Positions 35,776-48,557 of a DNA stretch of 64,000 nt are shown here, in pieces. This stretch comes from Anas platyrhynchos (Eukaryota > Chordata > Aves > Anseriformes > Anatidae). The translations under genes and the position numbers were made by a program. The notes under the pieces were generated by a model, which saw nothing but the letters and a program-made list of their open reading frames with translations, was not told the DNA's origin and made no database searches. The DNA is taken from the NCBI RefSeq assembly GCF_047663525.1, contig NC_092587.1, positions 196,103,501 to 196,167,500 of the forward strand, given 5' to 3'. How positions within the stretch are numbered: position 1 is the first letter of the stretch; each line of letters begins with the position of its first letter.

Positions 35776-38700
35776 GTAAGAGAGAAGTGTTGCTTCTGCT
35801 TATGTTTTGTTGGACCTCTTAATTAAAAAAAAGAAATCATAGCAATATCTTGTGCACGAATATCTGAGCAGCTTAACTGGGAAGGTGGGGTACAAGACTG
35901 AGAAAGTGCATTCAAGACTGGCAAAGCCCCCTGTCATGGGAATAAAACATATTCCTGAAATTGGGAACTCCGGGTCAGGAAGAAGCAAGAGGACTGTCCT
36001 TCCACTGGGAGAAGGGTGATGTGGGTGTTCATGTCTCAGTAAGTTAAAATAATGCTGAGCTCCTAAGTTCATCTGGAGATGGTGAGCTTTCACACTTTCC
36101 TTATTCCTCTAATTGATTTTATTCTCACCAAAAAAAATATTAAGGACAACACTGAAGTGTGTTTCAGAAGGTGCTCATTAGAGATCCTGCCAACACTGTG
36201 TGAACGTGGAGCTGCAAATGGCTTAAATCCCAAATGCCTCCTGTGTTCCTCCACAGCCACCTCCCTCTGGATTCAGTCTGGCTTGTGTGTGATGCTCTGT
36301 GACCAGTTCTCCATTCCACCACTCAGGAAAAATTGTTTCCATCTGAATATCCATAACCAGAAGGGAACATGTTTGGGAACACTGATCTTTCCGGTTCATC
36401 AGAAAGCTGCTCCTTGTACCTTCTTTGTTATACGCCCAAGTGCAGATAAAAAGCCAAGCGAGTGGCATACATATGACAAGTACTGGCTGTTATGCAGCCT
36501 AGGCAGATGGTAAACTGGCACAGAGCTGGTACCTGCACATCAAAAAAAAAAAACAAAAACAAAAACAAAAACTGAATATTTAAGAATAATTAACTTAGAA
36601 AGAAGCAAATCTTTCAGTCAGCCCATGATGCAGCTTCCACTTAAGTCTATGGAAAAACTACAATGGATGTGGTTCAGACTCATATTTCCCCCAGCAGAAA
36701 TGTGGTGTAGGATCATTCAATAAATTGTTCTCCACCAGCAGCTTGCCTCCTTCTACTTCCAGCTGCCACTAGGGCACATTACTCACCTGAGCTCGAACGT
36801 AAGCATGAGTGTGTGGAAGGCAGCCTAAAGGAAGAAGTGGAACTACATGAGAGACCTGTGGAAAATTTGTATCACTGCAAGCCCAGGAGTCATTGGCGTT
36901 CAATGAAAGGAAAGGCAGATGTTAAGCATGAGAGCATCACAGGCTCATTCAAAATGTGCCTTCTTTTAAGGCCTCTACAGAGGATTGCCTGTGGCCAGCA
37001 CTGCATACATCAAAAATGAGAACAGAAAGTGAGAGGGGAGGAAAAAATTGCGCTGACCTCGAAAACTCAGATGGCAGCACTAGGAGTAATTATTGATCCA
37101 CTAACAACGGCATTGGGTGTACGCATTTTCCAAAAAGCAGCGTGACAAATGCCCGCAGGTGAAGAATAAGGAAAGAAAGCATGATCATCAGCTCCTTATT
37201 CTAAGTGATGGAAGCATGGAAATGGAGACTGGCTTCTGGGCCATGCAGAAAAATAACACAAGGGGCAGGAGTTTCCCATGACCAGAGCCTGGGCTCTATC
37301 CTGGCTCCCCAGTGAGAACACACCAGGCTGTATGGCATTCCCCCATGCCAGGAAACCTGCCTCCACCTGGGGTCTTAATCCATCAGCTGATACCCTGATA
37401 CCCAGACCATCAGCACACCTCTTGGTTGGGCAGACAGCCCCACTCATCCCTCCTCCTCCACTGCTTCTCTAATGGAAATTTTATATGACATGAGAACCTC
37501 TCCATTTTCTTATTTCCAACACTGAGGGTGTAAAGAGGAAGGCTATTTCCATGTGTCACAGTAACATCCTTCCTGATGGAAAGCCTAAGTGGAGGGAAAT
37601 GCCTGTCTGAGACATGGCTCACACACAGCCCTCATTTTAGTGACAGCAGCCAAATGTAGCAAATTCCTGTTTCCAATCGAATGGCAGCAGTTTATAATCA
37701 GGCACTGGAAGAAAAAAAAAAAAAAAAAAAGGAAAAAAAAAGGAAAAAAAGAAGGAGAGAAGGAGAGAGAGAAAGAGGGAGAAAAAAAAAAGAGAGAAAG
37801 GAAAAGAAAAGAAAAAAGAAAAGAAAAGAAAAGAAAAGAAAAGAAAAGAAAAGAAAAGAAAAGAAAAGAAAAGAAAAGAAAAGAAAAGAAAAGAAAAGAA
37901 AAGAAAAGAAAAGAGTCAAAAAAAAGCTTCCAGGCAAACCCTTCATCCTTAGCCAGGCTAATAAAAGAATAGTGCCCACAGCTTAGACGGGAAACCTCTG
38001 AAGAAGAAAGATGGCCCTGGAGGAAAGGGCACTGTTAGCTCTCCTGAGAGCCAGATAACAGGCCAGAGCTGGGGATGCCATGGGGATTGCCTGTGATTAT
38101 TTAAGAACTGGCTTTTTTCAGGAAGAGGAAAGTCTTTTAAACAACTCTCTCCATCTGCAGGCCTCCAACTGTGGTCCAATGACCGCTGCTCATGCTGGAG
38201 GCTGCCTCTGAGGGGTGCATAAAATACAACTAAAAGGAAATCCACTGGAAAATATTTATGGGCTGCAAGACTAAGCAGGTTTCATAGCACTGTCCTACAT
38301 AGCACTGTCCTACATGGATATCCGCACTATAAATATAAATGCCCTGAGCCTCATTCACCTTGGACATTCTGCTCTTCCTCTCCTACATGGGGCAACATCT
38401 TTCCAGCATTTAATCAGGCTGGTTTTTACAGCATTTTTCTTTTCCTTTTTTTTTCTCCTTTCATTACCTTTACAGAGACCATTTCCTAGTTTGTCTAATA
38501 CTTATCTCCTTACATTGCTCTGTGAGATGCCTACACAGACAGTGGTGGGCAGAGGTCAGGCAGCAAACTGTGCTTTGGCTGCACAGTTAGACCCACAAAA
38601 GCTTTCTTGCCCTCTAGCTACCAAACCAAATGCAGCCTTTCCTATCTCCAGAGCACCTGTATAAGGTGGCGTTATGTCCTGAGACATGGATGGTTGCTGA

Positions 38701-41700
38701 CTCCGCTATATCTGTCCAGCTCCACCTGCTCATTACCATGGAGAAAGCTGATGTGAATTGGGATTTTCCTGCTGAGTGAAGTCCATCATGTAGGTTTGCC
38801 AGAAGCTTAGTACAAAGAACAGAAGTTAGATGTGTTTCAGGAAGTTTAAGACTGACTTCCCAATTATAATTTAGAGCAGGGTGCTCAGAAGATTTAGACT
38901 GTCATAACTCTTGCTGCAGGGATGAATAAATTTAGTTAGATTCTGATGAAGTGAAAGTCAAGAGGGAAAGATTTTCTTCTGCCTCATGGAAATTTATACT
39001 CCCTCAAGAAAAAGTTTTTATTTTTTTTATTTTTCTTTTCATAAACGTTCAAAATTCCCATCCCAGAACAGGCAATATCCCAGTGCTTAAAACACTGAAC
39101 TGAGACAGAGGAGGGAGAACAAACTCTTCAGCAAGAAGCACCACCGCAGCTGGTGCAACTCATGGAGAAGTGCTAGAAGGTGGTTTGCATTTGAGGAACA
39201 TGATACCCCAGCTCCTAGACTTTAAAAACCATCCAAGCAGAAGTACTGCACGCCAATTCTGTGATTCTATGATTTCTATGAATTAAGCTTGTGCTTTTCT
39301 CACAGGCTATTCTGCCGGCATTCATGATGCTGGGAGCAGGCGGAGCAGGATGTTGCGCTAACAGATGTGGGGTAAGTAGATGTGTTGAAATGGCACTACA
39401 GGGTTTGCACAATAGCTCTTAAATGGCTGCTCAGCAGACGGAAACGTACAATGACAAACCGTCACACCACCATCAGCAGCCAAGTCAGGGAAATGCAGAA
39501 GAAGAGCTTGATCTGCAGCGTCCCTGGGCTGGGGCTGAGATCTCAGTTAGCCAACAGGAATGTTATGATGTTACAGCCACTGATATGAGGGAAATCATAC
39601 TCAGCCAGGGAGGTACAGGAGCATTTAGCCACAGTGCTGAGGGTAGAGGGAGACAAAGACACTCCACCTCACCCTACATAACATAAAGCATGGCTCCAGC
39701 TTCCTCCTGCTTGAAGTGATCCTAAAAATTGAGAGAGTTGCCCATTTCTTCTGCTTTCTTCTTTCTGGTCCTCTTTCCTCCATACCCCTCCATGGCAATT
39801 TGCTTTTCCATAGATTCATCCCTGCTTACCTGTGTATGGGCAGATAATTCACCTGCTTTTCTGGTCCAGGCTAAAAGCCTGAGCCGCTGCAGCTGGCACT
39901 GAGGAACCAGCTCGGCTTCCCAGTGTCTGGTCACCGGGCAAGACTTTGACCCACAGCATGTGTTTGCCCAAGGGTTATGTACATGAGAGGTGTAAATGTA
40001 ATTTGGGCTCTCTGTCATCCACACAAAGGCCAGAGAGATTTTTTCCCTTGATAATTAAGAATGAAACAGCATTTTATACAGACATCTTCAATAATCTTCA
40101 AGCCCAGGGCACAGACTTCTGTGCGGCCATTGTTATTAGCAAGAATAAACTGACTTAGAAATGTTGGGGTTTTTTTAAGTCTTCTTCCCTCCCAGAAGCA
40201 GCCTGTAACAAGAGATTCCATACAATAAAGCATCTCTTCTGTACTCTTCAATTATGATTTAGTTTGATCTGCGAAATGACCTTTACCTCTTCAAGTTGTT
40301 TTACTTTACTTGGTTCATTATTCATAATACCAAAATAACATTCTTAGTTGGGATGTCAGCAAATACATCATGTCAGCGAGTACAAGGGACATGTCATTAC
40401 ACTGATTTTACTACGTGTCCTGTGCACAGCAAGCAGGATTTGCTAGTGATGGCCAAGTAGGCCAGTCGCAGGGCTGGGATGTGAGCTTTGGCACGGTGAG
40501 CCCAGTGCCACAGCCAGCTGCTTCTCCAGATTCTGAGTGATATCGAAAGCAGTGGTGAAAAACGGCAGTGCTGTGGGTGTTCCCATGCCCTGCTGAACGT
40601 AGTCAGTGGGGAAATTTATCTGGTCTGGGCTCTGTTCACACAGTATCTCTGGTGTCCTTTCATCCCTACCCTAAATATTACACAGACAAGAGCTGAATGT
40701 CCCAGGACAGGCTGGGTTTGCTCCTTCTGCCTACTGACTAAGGTGGCAGCACAGTGCTGCCCAGCAGCCCAACGTGAGTTGCTATGAATGGCATTAAAAT
40801 ATTTCCCCTGCACAGCCCTTGGGGAAGAGTGATTTCCAAGCATGGAGGAACATGGGATTTGGACTCAATGTTCCTGGTGGATCTCTTCCAACTCAGGATA
40901 CTCTGATTCTATAGAAGATGTAACTTCCGTAGGGAGATCTGAAGACCAATGATGTGTTTCTTCAGGAGAAAAAGCCTTACAAAAACATGGCCTTGGGAAT
41001 AGTGGGAGGACATGCACAGAGACCCACAGCAGGGTGGCTCAGACACCCTGACCATACGGGCTGCACCCGGGGCTGGATGGTGTGAGTCACCAGGTGCTGG
41101 AGAGTAGAGGAGCTCCGGGGCTGGTTCCAACATGCGCCATGGAAGCAGCTTCCCAAGGTGCCAGAGCTCCCTGCAAGGTGGCTCTGGGATGACCTGGGAT
41201 GAGCTGGGTCCCCAGCTTTGGCGTCTTGTCCACCAACATCCATCCACTGGCAAGGAAATAGCCCTCGCTGGAGCTACTCAGGAGCCACTGTGGTCTGAAG
41301 GATAACTCAGTCACCTTTTTCCTTTTTTAAGCTAAAAAAACTAAATAGCTAAAATAAAGCTTAAAAATAGCTTTAGCTATTTTTTGGAAAAAAAAAAAAA
41401 AAAAAGCTAAAAAAATAGTAATTGGAATGACTATTCAATCAGAATATAACCAGTTTCCTCGGGGTTGGGACCCCATCCTATGATAATTTGTGCAATTCCT
41501 GGTTTAATAGACCCAGACTTCATCACAGTCTTTACATGCAGCTGGAATATCAACAACAACAGTAAGAATAATTACTGTATTTCTCATCCTTTTATTCATC
41601 ATATTAAGTTGTCCAGTTCACAGTGATTATGTTCTGCATTGAGTAATTTTTTTTTCATTAATCCATTTTAAGTTGTTGCCTGCAAAAACACCTAGATGGC

Positions 41701-44700
41701 TTGTTGTTCTTGCTTTATGAAGTAATGACTTTGGAAAGTAACAGATTTAGAAAGCTTCAGTGTCCTGCAGCTTAGCATGTACACAACTGAAAACACCTGC
41801 TGCGCTGGCACAATGAGGAAAAAAGGCCCTAAAATACAGCACGTTATTGCATCTGCAGGCATACTTGGTATTTCACTCTACACCTTTCTGAAGAGTTACT
41901 AGTAGAACAAGAATAGCCATAGCATCTTTCCAGACCAACAAACCTAGATAAGTGAGATATATGGATAACCAGGCAGGATATTAATTCTTAAAATAAAATA
42001 ACAATAATAATTAATAAATAAATAAACATAAACAAATAAATAACACACAGAGAAGAAAGAAAATCTGTATGAGAAAAAAAGCCAAAGGAAAAAAGAGCAG
42101 TAGAGAGCACTATCATTTGGGACAGGAGGAACTTGGTAACTTTACCAAATCAGCTGATGCAAATGCTCAAGGAATGACTGCTAAGAACTTTCATTAGCTC
42201 CACAAAGACAAATCAATTTTGTGAAGGATAAAGCATGATAATGGTAAAAGAAAGTTAGGAAAAATGATCAGCAAAACCTCTGCAAGAGGTAGAGAACTGG
42301 CCAACACTACTCAAAACTAAATATTTCAACAAACTCAAGCATCTCAGCTTAGACTTCATGTTGCAACAGAAGATCCAAATGAGGAAATAAAAATACAAAA
42401 TAAAAAAGTGATAAGTGAAAATGGTATAAATAGGGAAAATGTTGAATGGTTGAGATGATGAGATGGTTTTATTAATTGATCCAACAGTTAATAAAATTGT
42501 TAGATTGCCATAGAATATGGGACAAAATCTCTAGACAATCTCCAGAACAGTAAATATAATGGGTAAAAGCCACCCTGTGTCTAGAAAATGCTGAGAAGAG
42601 CCAATTTAACAGCCGCATCTATTTCAGAGTCCCCTTTCAGCAGCAAGTAAAATAAATCTTTGACTATGTGATCATAGGTACAGTAAAGGAAATACATGAA
42701 ATGAAGCCAACCATGCATCCAAGAGATTCCAAACGAGAAAATCGTGTGTCAAAGACCAGTCATGAAAGACAGCACTGACAAGTACTACTGGTACCAGTAC
42801 TAACCACTATCAAACATAGTAACAGCAAGAGACCATTTGACTTTTTCTATCATGATTGTCACTGGGACTCCCCATACTGCTGTGTTGTGATGAAACTAAT
42901 TATTATCATAATTAAGATCATTTAACCAAGATGTAGATACACAGATGAAGTAAACAGAAAACAGATCAGGAGAAATGGTTCAGCTAGGCAGGAGCTTCAG
43001 ACACGGTATCAGTCACTCACCTTCACTGCGAGGCATAGCTGGTGATCTTATTATGAGAAGCAGGGCATTGGCTACAACACAGACACTGCCTTGGTCCAGG
43101 ACAGTATTCCACATTATCCACATTTTGCTGACCATGACGCTCTGCTAAGATGCAACTCAGACAGCACACACACAGATAAAGACAGAAAGAGTGTCCAGCT
43201 TGGCAAAAAAAAATAAGACAGAATTATTAATCAGTATGATGAAATAAGTCTCATGAGAAATCCCAGCAACTTGTAGCTCAAGGATTGCTTTAGAAGCAAA
43301 GAGCACACAAAATGAGTCAATTCACACACTGGCAACGGGCAAGAAGGCACAGAAAGCTGTAATGTCATCGGCTGGCAAGTTGGAAATTGCATTCACCAGC
43401 TTAAACATGTCTGGATAGCGAGGAGTTTTGGAGACTTTGTCACAAATCTCCAAGGTGGACAGTGGATATTTCCATCTGGGTCTGCAGTGCAGAGCTCTGC
43501 AGAGCAGCTGACATTAGACCTTCTTTTTGGACTGTTAGATCTTGCCAGTATTTGCTGGCAACAGGGAGATGGGAGGCCTGAGGTGCCTGGCTTCAAACCC
43601 AAGCCATGGATGTGAGTGTTTCCTACGTGCTTCCTCAGACTTGAAGGCAGTCCTGCTGCCTTGCCTCTTGACCAGGTCTTCTCCTGGCTCTGTCAGCCTG
43701 CTTCACAGAGTTTCTGCTCTCTTCTCCTTCTTGGCAGAATTGCAAACAATCACAAGTCCTTGTTAAGGATTCTTGACTAGACTGGTGGAAAGTCTGCCAT
43801 AGATACAACATTAGTAGCACCTGCCTGAGCTTCTTGCTCCTATATGCAAACTGCAACCAAATATATCCCATCCATTAAGGAAAACTACCCCAACGCAGAA
43901 CAAAAGGAGCACTTCCATGGGAGTAGTGCATGACATGGCATTTGAAGTCACCACTGGTTTGTTGCCACACACAGCATAGTTAGATTCTTTAACATGAGCA
44001 GTGGTAACCACACTGCATGCTGTTACAAAGTGAAGGAAAGGAACAATAAGAAAGGCTCTGTTGCATTCCTCATCAACTGGCAAAAATAACTATTACATCT
44101 TCTGCTGCTTTCATACCTGGTTCAATAATTGCTTGCCCTTTGGCTTCTGTTGGTTCAAGGGCTGAGAAGGGTGTTCTTGGAGAAGAACTGGAAATGCTAA
44201 GGAATGTGATATCATCATGGAATGGTTTGGGCTGGAAGGGACATTAAGGACTACCCATGTCCATGGGCAGGGACACCTCCCACCAGACCAGGTTGCTCCA
44301 AGTCCCATCCAGCCTGGCCTTGAGCACCTCCAGGGATGGGGCATCCACAGCTTCGTTGGGTGCAGAGGACAACATCAAGCCAATATTGCCTTCATATTGC
44401 CTTCATACTGGCTTTTTGAAGGAAGACAGAAGACTTATAATAATAAAAAGAAATTATTACAACTCTGGTCTTAGCCACTTTTAAAAGCAGAACTAGTACA
44501 ATCTGAAATCCTTTAACATCTAGGACACCTGCACTAGTCAGGAGTCAACTATTTTTTATCCCACAGATATCATGATATGACTTTTAGCATATAGTAGGAA
44601 ACAAGTAGTTTCCTTCCCACTAATTGTAAGCTTTCTGTTCATTTAATGCTGAAGGTCTTTTCCCTTTCAGATGCTGCTGTCAGTGTTTCTGTCTCTGCTG

Positions 44701-45825
44701 GGACTTGCAGGAGGAGTGTATTGTGTAGTCTTCTCCTCAATGGCTCTGACTGGGGGCCCTCTGTGTGACACAGGTGATGGAGAGTACATCTACCCTTTCA
44801 GGAACAACACTCTGGAGTGAGTATGACTTGCAGGCTCCTCCAGCCTTGCTTTCCCTGATCCACAAATACACCTTCTTAGAGGAAATCTGAATTTCTCTAA
44901 AATGGACTGGTGGTCCACCTTGTCTGCACCTGAATTCACACTCCTTTGAGCCAGCATGTTCCAGCTGGTCATCTCCTTGACCAAGGGCTTCCATGTGGGC
45001 AAGGTGCCTGAGTTTCTTCCATCGTGCTTCTCAGCAGCCCTTTGTGCAAGATGCACCACGCTTTCAAAAGGCTGCTGAGCAATGAGCTGTGACTCTCATC
45101 AGTCAAAAGGAAGTATTTGACAACCATGCCACGTTAATCTGTTAAATCATCATGAATTGTGTCTACTCTGCTTAATTGCTTAATTTTGAAAAGCAAAGCA
45201 AAGATCTCCTTTGATTCTTTAAGGTTAACAGTGGCAACCACGATGTTCAAGCCAGAGCTAGAGATGATGGATGGGCTGGGCTGAGGTAGCACAGCAGAAA
45301 TGGAGATTATGGACACCCATTTTAAAACCATTAGGGATCTTTCCCTTTAGTTATTAGCTGTGAAACAGAAGGGAGATTCTTGAGCAGCAAAGTACAGGTG
45401 TAGCTCTCTTCCCCAGACATCAATTACAACCCTGCAAAGGGAATCGTAAAAAGAATCACCACCTTTTACCAAATGTAGGAGAATTGGAGACTTAATTCCC
45501 ACTGTGCAGACAAGTTCAGAAAATGTAAACCAGAAAATGCCAAGCCTTTTTGTAATGGCGTACAACTGAAAGCATTCTCAGAGTGTAATTTTCTAATACA
45601 TTGCCAATTATTCTTCTGTATCACAGATACAATTATTTGTTCAACCAGACAACATGGAGCATTTGCAAAGAACCTGAAAACATCATCCTTTGGAATATTG
45701 TCCTTTTCTCTATTCTCCTGGCCATCGGTGCAATTGAGGCTGTTCTTTGTTTCATTCAAGTCGTCAATGGACTTATTGGCTGCATATGTGGCACGTGTAT
45801 GAGGAAAAAGGTTGGTATGGAGTAA
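35605..45825 (+). CDS. L6-family four-transmembrane protein (TM4SF1/4/5/18-like), complete
   Basis: Four exons (171, 66, 146 and 199 bp) join in frame to 193 residues, close to the family's usual 195-202. Residues 1-11 MCTGKCSRCIG match the TM4SF4/TM4SF5 start, and ILLYFPNG at 26-33 matches TM4SF1/18. Predicted membrane segments are at about 9-30, 44-66, 80-105 and 148-175. A Cys-rich cytoplasmic loop (GCCANRC, 72-78) lies between segments 2 and 3. The large outer loop carries sequons N124 and N134 and Cys111 and Cys141. The tail ends CGTCMRKKVGME. L6 proteins are plasma-membrane organisers affecting adhesion and motility; they are not true tetraspanins. The short loop 2 resembles TM4SF5, the N-terminus TM4SF4/5. 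I cannot assign an ortholog by eye, so no symbol is given. It lies head-to-head with the HEPHL1-like gene at 17 kb and in line with the symporter gene 6.7 kb downstream. Confidence 0.88.
37818..37914. repeat. (AAAAG)n pentanucleotide microsatellite
   Basis: About 19 clean copies of AAAAG, preceded from about 37710 by A-runs and an impure GGA/GAA purine stretch. Together they make a polypurine tract of about 200 bp in TM4SF-like intron 1, producing spurious Lys/Glu-rich frames. Confidence 0.95.
39306..39371 (+). CDS. TM4SF-like coding exon 2
   Basis: 66 bp coding for residues 58-79, AILPAFMMLGAGGAGCCANR then CG. The acceptor is CTTTTCTCACAG and the donor GTAAGT, in phase 0 at both ends. It completes segment 2 and supplies the Cys-rich inner loop. 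It is too small to show up as an independent reading frame. Confidence 0.87.
40830..40916 (+). mobile_element. CR1 retroposon 3' tip
   Basis: Short plus-oriented CR1 end: TGGACTCAATGTTCCTGGTG, GATCTCTTCCAACTCAGGAT, then the tail ACTCTGATTCTATAG. It lies in TM4SF-like intron 2. The left edge is uncertain. Confidence 0.65.
41330..41420. repeat. A/T-rich patch with AAAAATAGC hairpin
   Basis: Repeated AGCTAAAA and AATAGCT words followed by an A-run. AAAAATAGC (about 41362) is followed after four bases by its exact complement GCTATTTTT, so a 9-bp stem can form. This looks like local slippage and not a known element. Confidence 0.6.
44217..44366 (-). mobile_element. CR1 retroposon 3' fragment
   Basis: Reverse-oriented CR1: GAATGGTTTGGGCTGGAAGG, CATGGGCAGGGACACCTCCC, CCAGCCTGGCCTTGAGCACC, TCCAGGGATGGGGCATCCAC. 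It ends abruptly after CAGCTTCGTTGGGT. It lies about 300 bp upstream of TM4SF-like exon 3. Confidence 0.92.
44671..44816 (+). CDS. TM4SF-like coding exon 3
   Basis: 146 bp coding for residues 80-128: MLLSVFLSLLGLAGGVYCVV (segment 3), ALTGGPLCD, then YIYPFRNNTL. The acceptor is TCCCTTTCAG and the donor GTGAGT. It ends in phase 2 inside a Glu codon, and reading past the donor meets TGA immediately. Confidence 0.88.
45627..45825 (+). CDS. TM4SF-like coding exon 4 with stop
   Basis: 199 bp coding for residues 128-193. It contains YNYLFNQTTWSICKEPENII and WNIVLFSILLAIGAIEAVLC, then FIQVVNGLIG, the family signature around segment 4. The stop TAA is at 45823-45825. A weak donor-like AAAAAG|GTTGGT just before the end leaves room for an alternative last exon. 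Confidence 0.87.
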
Positions 45826-46506
45826 AAGGTATCAGAGTGCTTTGCATTCTTACCATTTCCATATTTTAGGCTCTGATAATGGTACATGATCAGAGAGATA
45901 TGCAAAGCCCATGAACGAGAACCTCTGGAGAGCGGAGGCTGTTCAGATGCATTTGCACATTGTCAGTCTCTCCATCACGTTATAGTCTGGGACAGCTCAG
46001 CTCTCAGATACTGCAAAACAGCTGAGAAGTGTGATCTATTGGCATAGCCAGCATGGTTGTTTTTCCTATTTATTTATCATACTTCCTATATGATAAAATG
46101 TAATGACTGTCCAGTATGTGTAAGTGAGAAAGATGAGGATTAGAGGCAGTTTTAATTGGTAGTAAAAATGTTGTTTCACAAAACAGTAGAAAACCTCTTA
46201 ACAGCTTCATTTATCACCATTGCTTCCTTTCCACTGTTTATTTTCATTGTACAAGATGTTTGCACTACATCTGATATCCCTGTGGAATATTAATCAATCA
46301 TTTTTCATTCATTGCCTTTCAGACAAATATTTTGGGAATGTGAACAACCTGCAGGGGATGCCAGGACATGCCCTGAACTGCAAATTCATGTTTAATAAGG
46401 ATAGTGCATTGTGCTGTATTTATGGGGGGAAGAAAGAAACCCCCAAATATTCAGGAGTTTCAGGAGGGTACATTGCTTTTTTTTTTTTTTCTTTTTTTTC
46501 TTTTTT

Positions 46507-46512
46507 AATAAA
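46507..46512 (+). terminator. Candidate poly(A) signal of the TM4SF-like gene
   Basis: The first AATAAA I see after the stop, about 680 bp downstream and just after a T-rich run. It would give an ordinary-length 3' UTR. Support is position only. Confidence 0.35.
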
Positions 46513-48499
46513 GAAGTCAAGATGTCAAGATGGAAAATGGCTAGATCATTTAAATCTGAGACTCCAAATTTTCATCTCTCTAAATATTCCTTCTAAATCT
46601 CAGGTACTGCAATAACACAGATCTGTCTGGTCCCAACTGCTGTGCTTGTGCTTAAAATGTAGATGTCCCCAGATAAAAGCTCACCTCTTGCCCTCTTGTG
46701 TATATGGGAAACAACCTCTGACAATGTACGCATTTTATCAGCTGCACAAAGCAGATTGTAAATAGCTCTGGCTGGATGTAAAGAGCTTCCCTTTCCCCCC
46801 AAACCTGCCTTAAGCTCACCTGTCTGTTCCTGTTAACTTGCTACCCAGGACCCAGGTTTACATTAGGACCTGCAGATATGATGTTGAGCAGCATGAGGGC
46901 AAATGAGGCACATGCTTTTCAGCCTCCCTGGAGCCAAGTCCCCTTCTTCTTTGGTATCTTGCTGTCATGTCTGGCAAAATCCAGTGCAATCCTAAATCAG
47001 TTCTTCAGAACCTGATAGACATGGTGGCCCTAGAGTAGCATTTGGATCAATTTAGATGGTAGGTTTTGGAACAAGAGTTTAACTATGTCCGGTTTAACAA
47101 AAAGAAGGAGAACCTCAGCATCAATTTTGCCCTCACGAGACAGCGTAGGAGTCTCCTGAATTTCCACACAGGGCTGTTCTAGAACAGATCACGTGCACAA
47201 GCAATTAACTGGTGAAGATAAACATTAAATCAATACTGGCAGTAATTACATGCAGCTTAGTAACAAATAAGAGATACAATCTGCAAGGCAACAAATTGCA
47301 TCAGTGGTGGTGTTACAGCAACAAGGATCCCAACAAGGATCTGCGTAATTCTCCATCATCAACCAAGATCAAGCCCTTGATGCTGAAGTCCATGACTGGC
47401 AAATTTCAGGAACACCATCAGCTCAGCGACTTCCTCCAAGCTCAATTGTATGCCCTTATTTCCCTGAGTCAGGCAAACTGTAAGATAATTGTTTTCCATC
47501 CTGAATGCATGCACACAGTTATGGAAACTTGAATATATTTAAAGTACTTGGAATCCATTTTTCAAAGAGAGGTATTTATGTTTTCTCTGTCAAATGTTGT
47601 TCATATTTATGCATTGTTGCAAGTCATCTGAACAGACCCAGAGTTTCCAGACACACACAGCTGTCTGTGCCGTCCTCCAGTGCAGCACACAAAACCCCTC
47701 ACACAAACTGGTGAAGGAAATGTCAGTTGTGCTAAGTTGAGGAGCACACAGACGCTTCCTTGGAGCACAGCTTCAGTCCCAGAAGCAGGAAACCTGCGTT
47801 ATAAAGTTTAGAAGCACCTTTTGTGAAACAAGGGTAAGACCTGTGGAGGGTTGTGAACATGCCTAGGTGCATCCAAACTTGCCAGGTGGCTTAAAAAGCT
47901 GACATGCATTGTAAGCCGCAAAGCCTGGGCAATGTACCACCCAAAGCAGACATCAAACTAAAGCCTACTGATTCAGCCAGGAAAAAAGCCAAAGAGGCAG
48001 CTAGAAGTAATGTCCAGCATGCAGTCAGACTGAGAGATACTCCACCTGCAGCAGAAAGGCTATTATGAGCTCTTCGTGGTCCTTAACCATCAGCCCTGCC
48101 CTCATCGTTTGTCTCCATGACTTTTATCTCAATGAGAGAGCCAGTTTGGGCTGTGCTAGCACCAGGATAAGGAGATACCCACTGGTATGTATCATCCCCA
48201 CCACAGAGGGGTAAATGTGCTGCCGCCATCTGCTTGTGCCAAGCTGCCCTGCCCTGGGGGTGTTTGGTGCCATGGTCTGTGCACTGGGGATGTTTGGTGC
48301 CACATCTGTGTACTAGTGAGGATGCCATCTGTCCTGACCACTCTGTAATCACTGGCTTCACTGATACGTGTAAATATTAAATATTGTTATTCTGAAGTTA
48401 TTTTCTGGTTTCATTTGTGTGACCTAAGCAGCTTTTGACTTCAAACTAGCTCCAGTAGGAACAAAGACAGAGAATTCAATATTATTCTACAGCTACCTT

Positions 48500-48500
<1 letters not shown>

Positions 48501-48538
<38 letters not shown>

Positions 48539-48557
48539 CCTACCTACCTACCTACCT
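48501..48557. repeat. Compound tetranucleotide microsatellite (TATC)n(TACC)n
   Basis: About nine TATC units pass directly into about six TACC units. This is a typical compound repeat formed by a point change that then spread. Confidence 0.93.

Larger units (their letters stand above)
35776..44670 (+). other. TM4SF-like introns 1 and 2
   Basis: Intron 1 (35776-39305) holds the (AAAAG)n tract at 37.8 kb and a short CR1-tail-like word group (ATTCTGTGATTCTATGATT) at about 39257-39284, ending some 20 bp before the exon 2 acceptor. Intron 2 (39372-44670) holds CR1 pieces at 40.83 and 44.2 kb, an A/T-rich hairpin patch at 41.33-41.42 kb and a (AATA)n patch near 42.0 kb. No other coding sequence recognised. 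Confidence 0.7.

Noticed and set aside
37589..37986. Lys/Glu-rich frames of 93-127 codons
   Set aside because: Artefacts of the polypurine (AAAAG)n tract in an intron.
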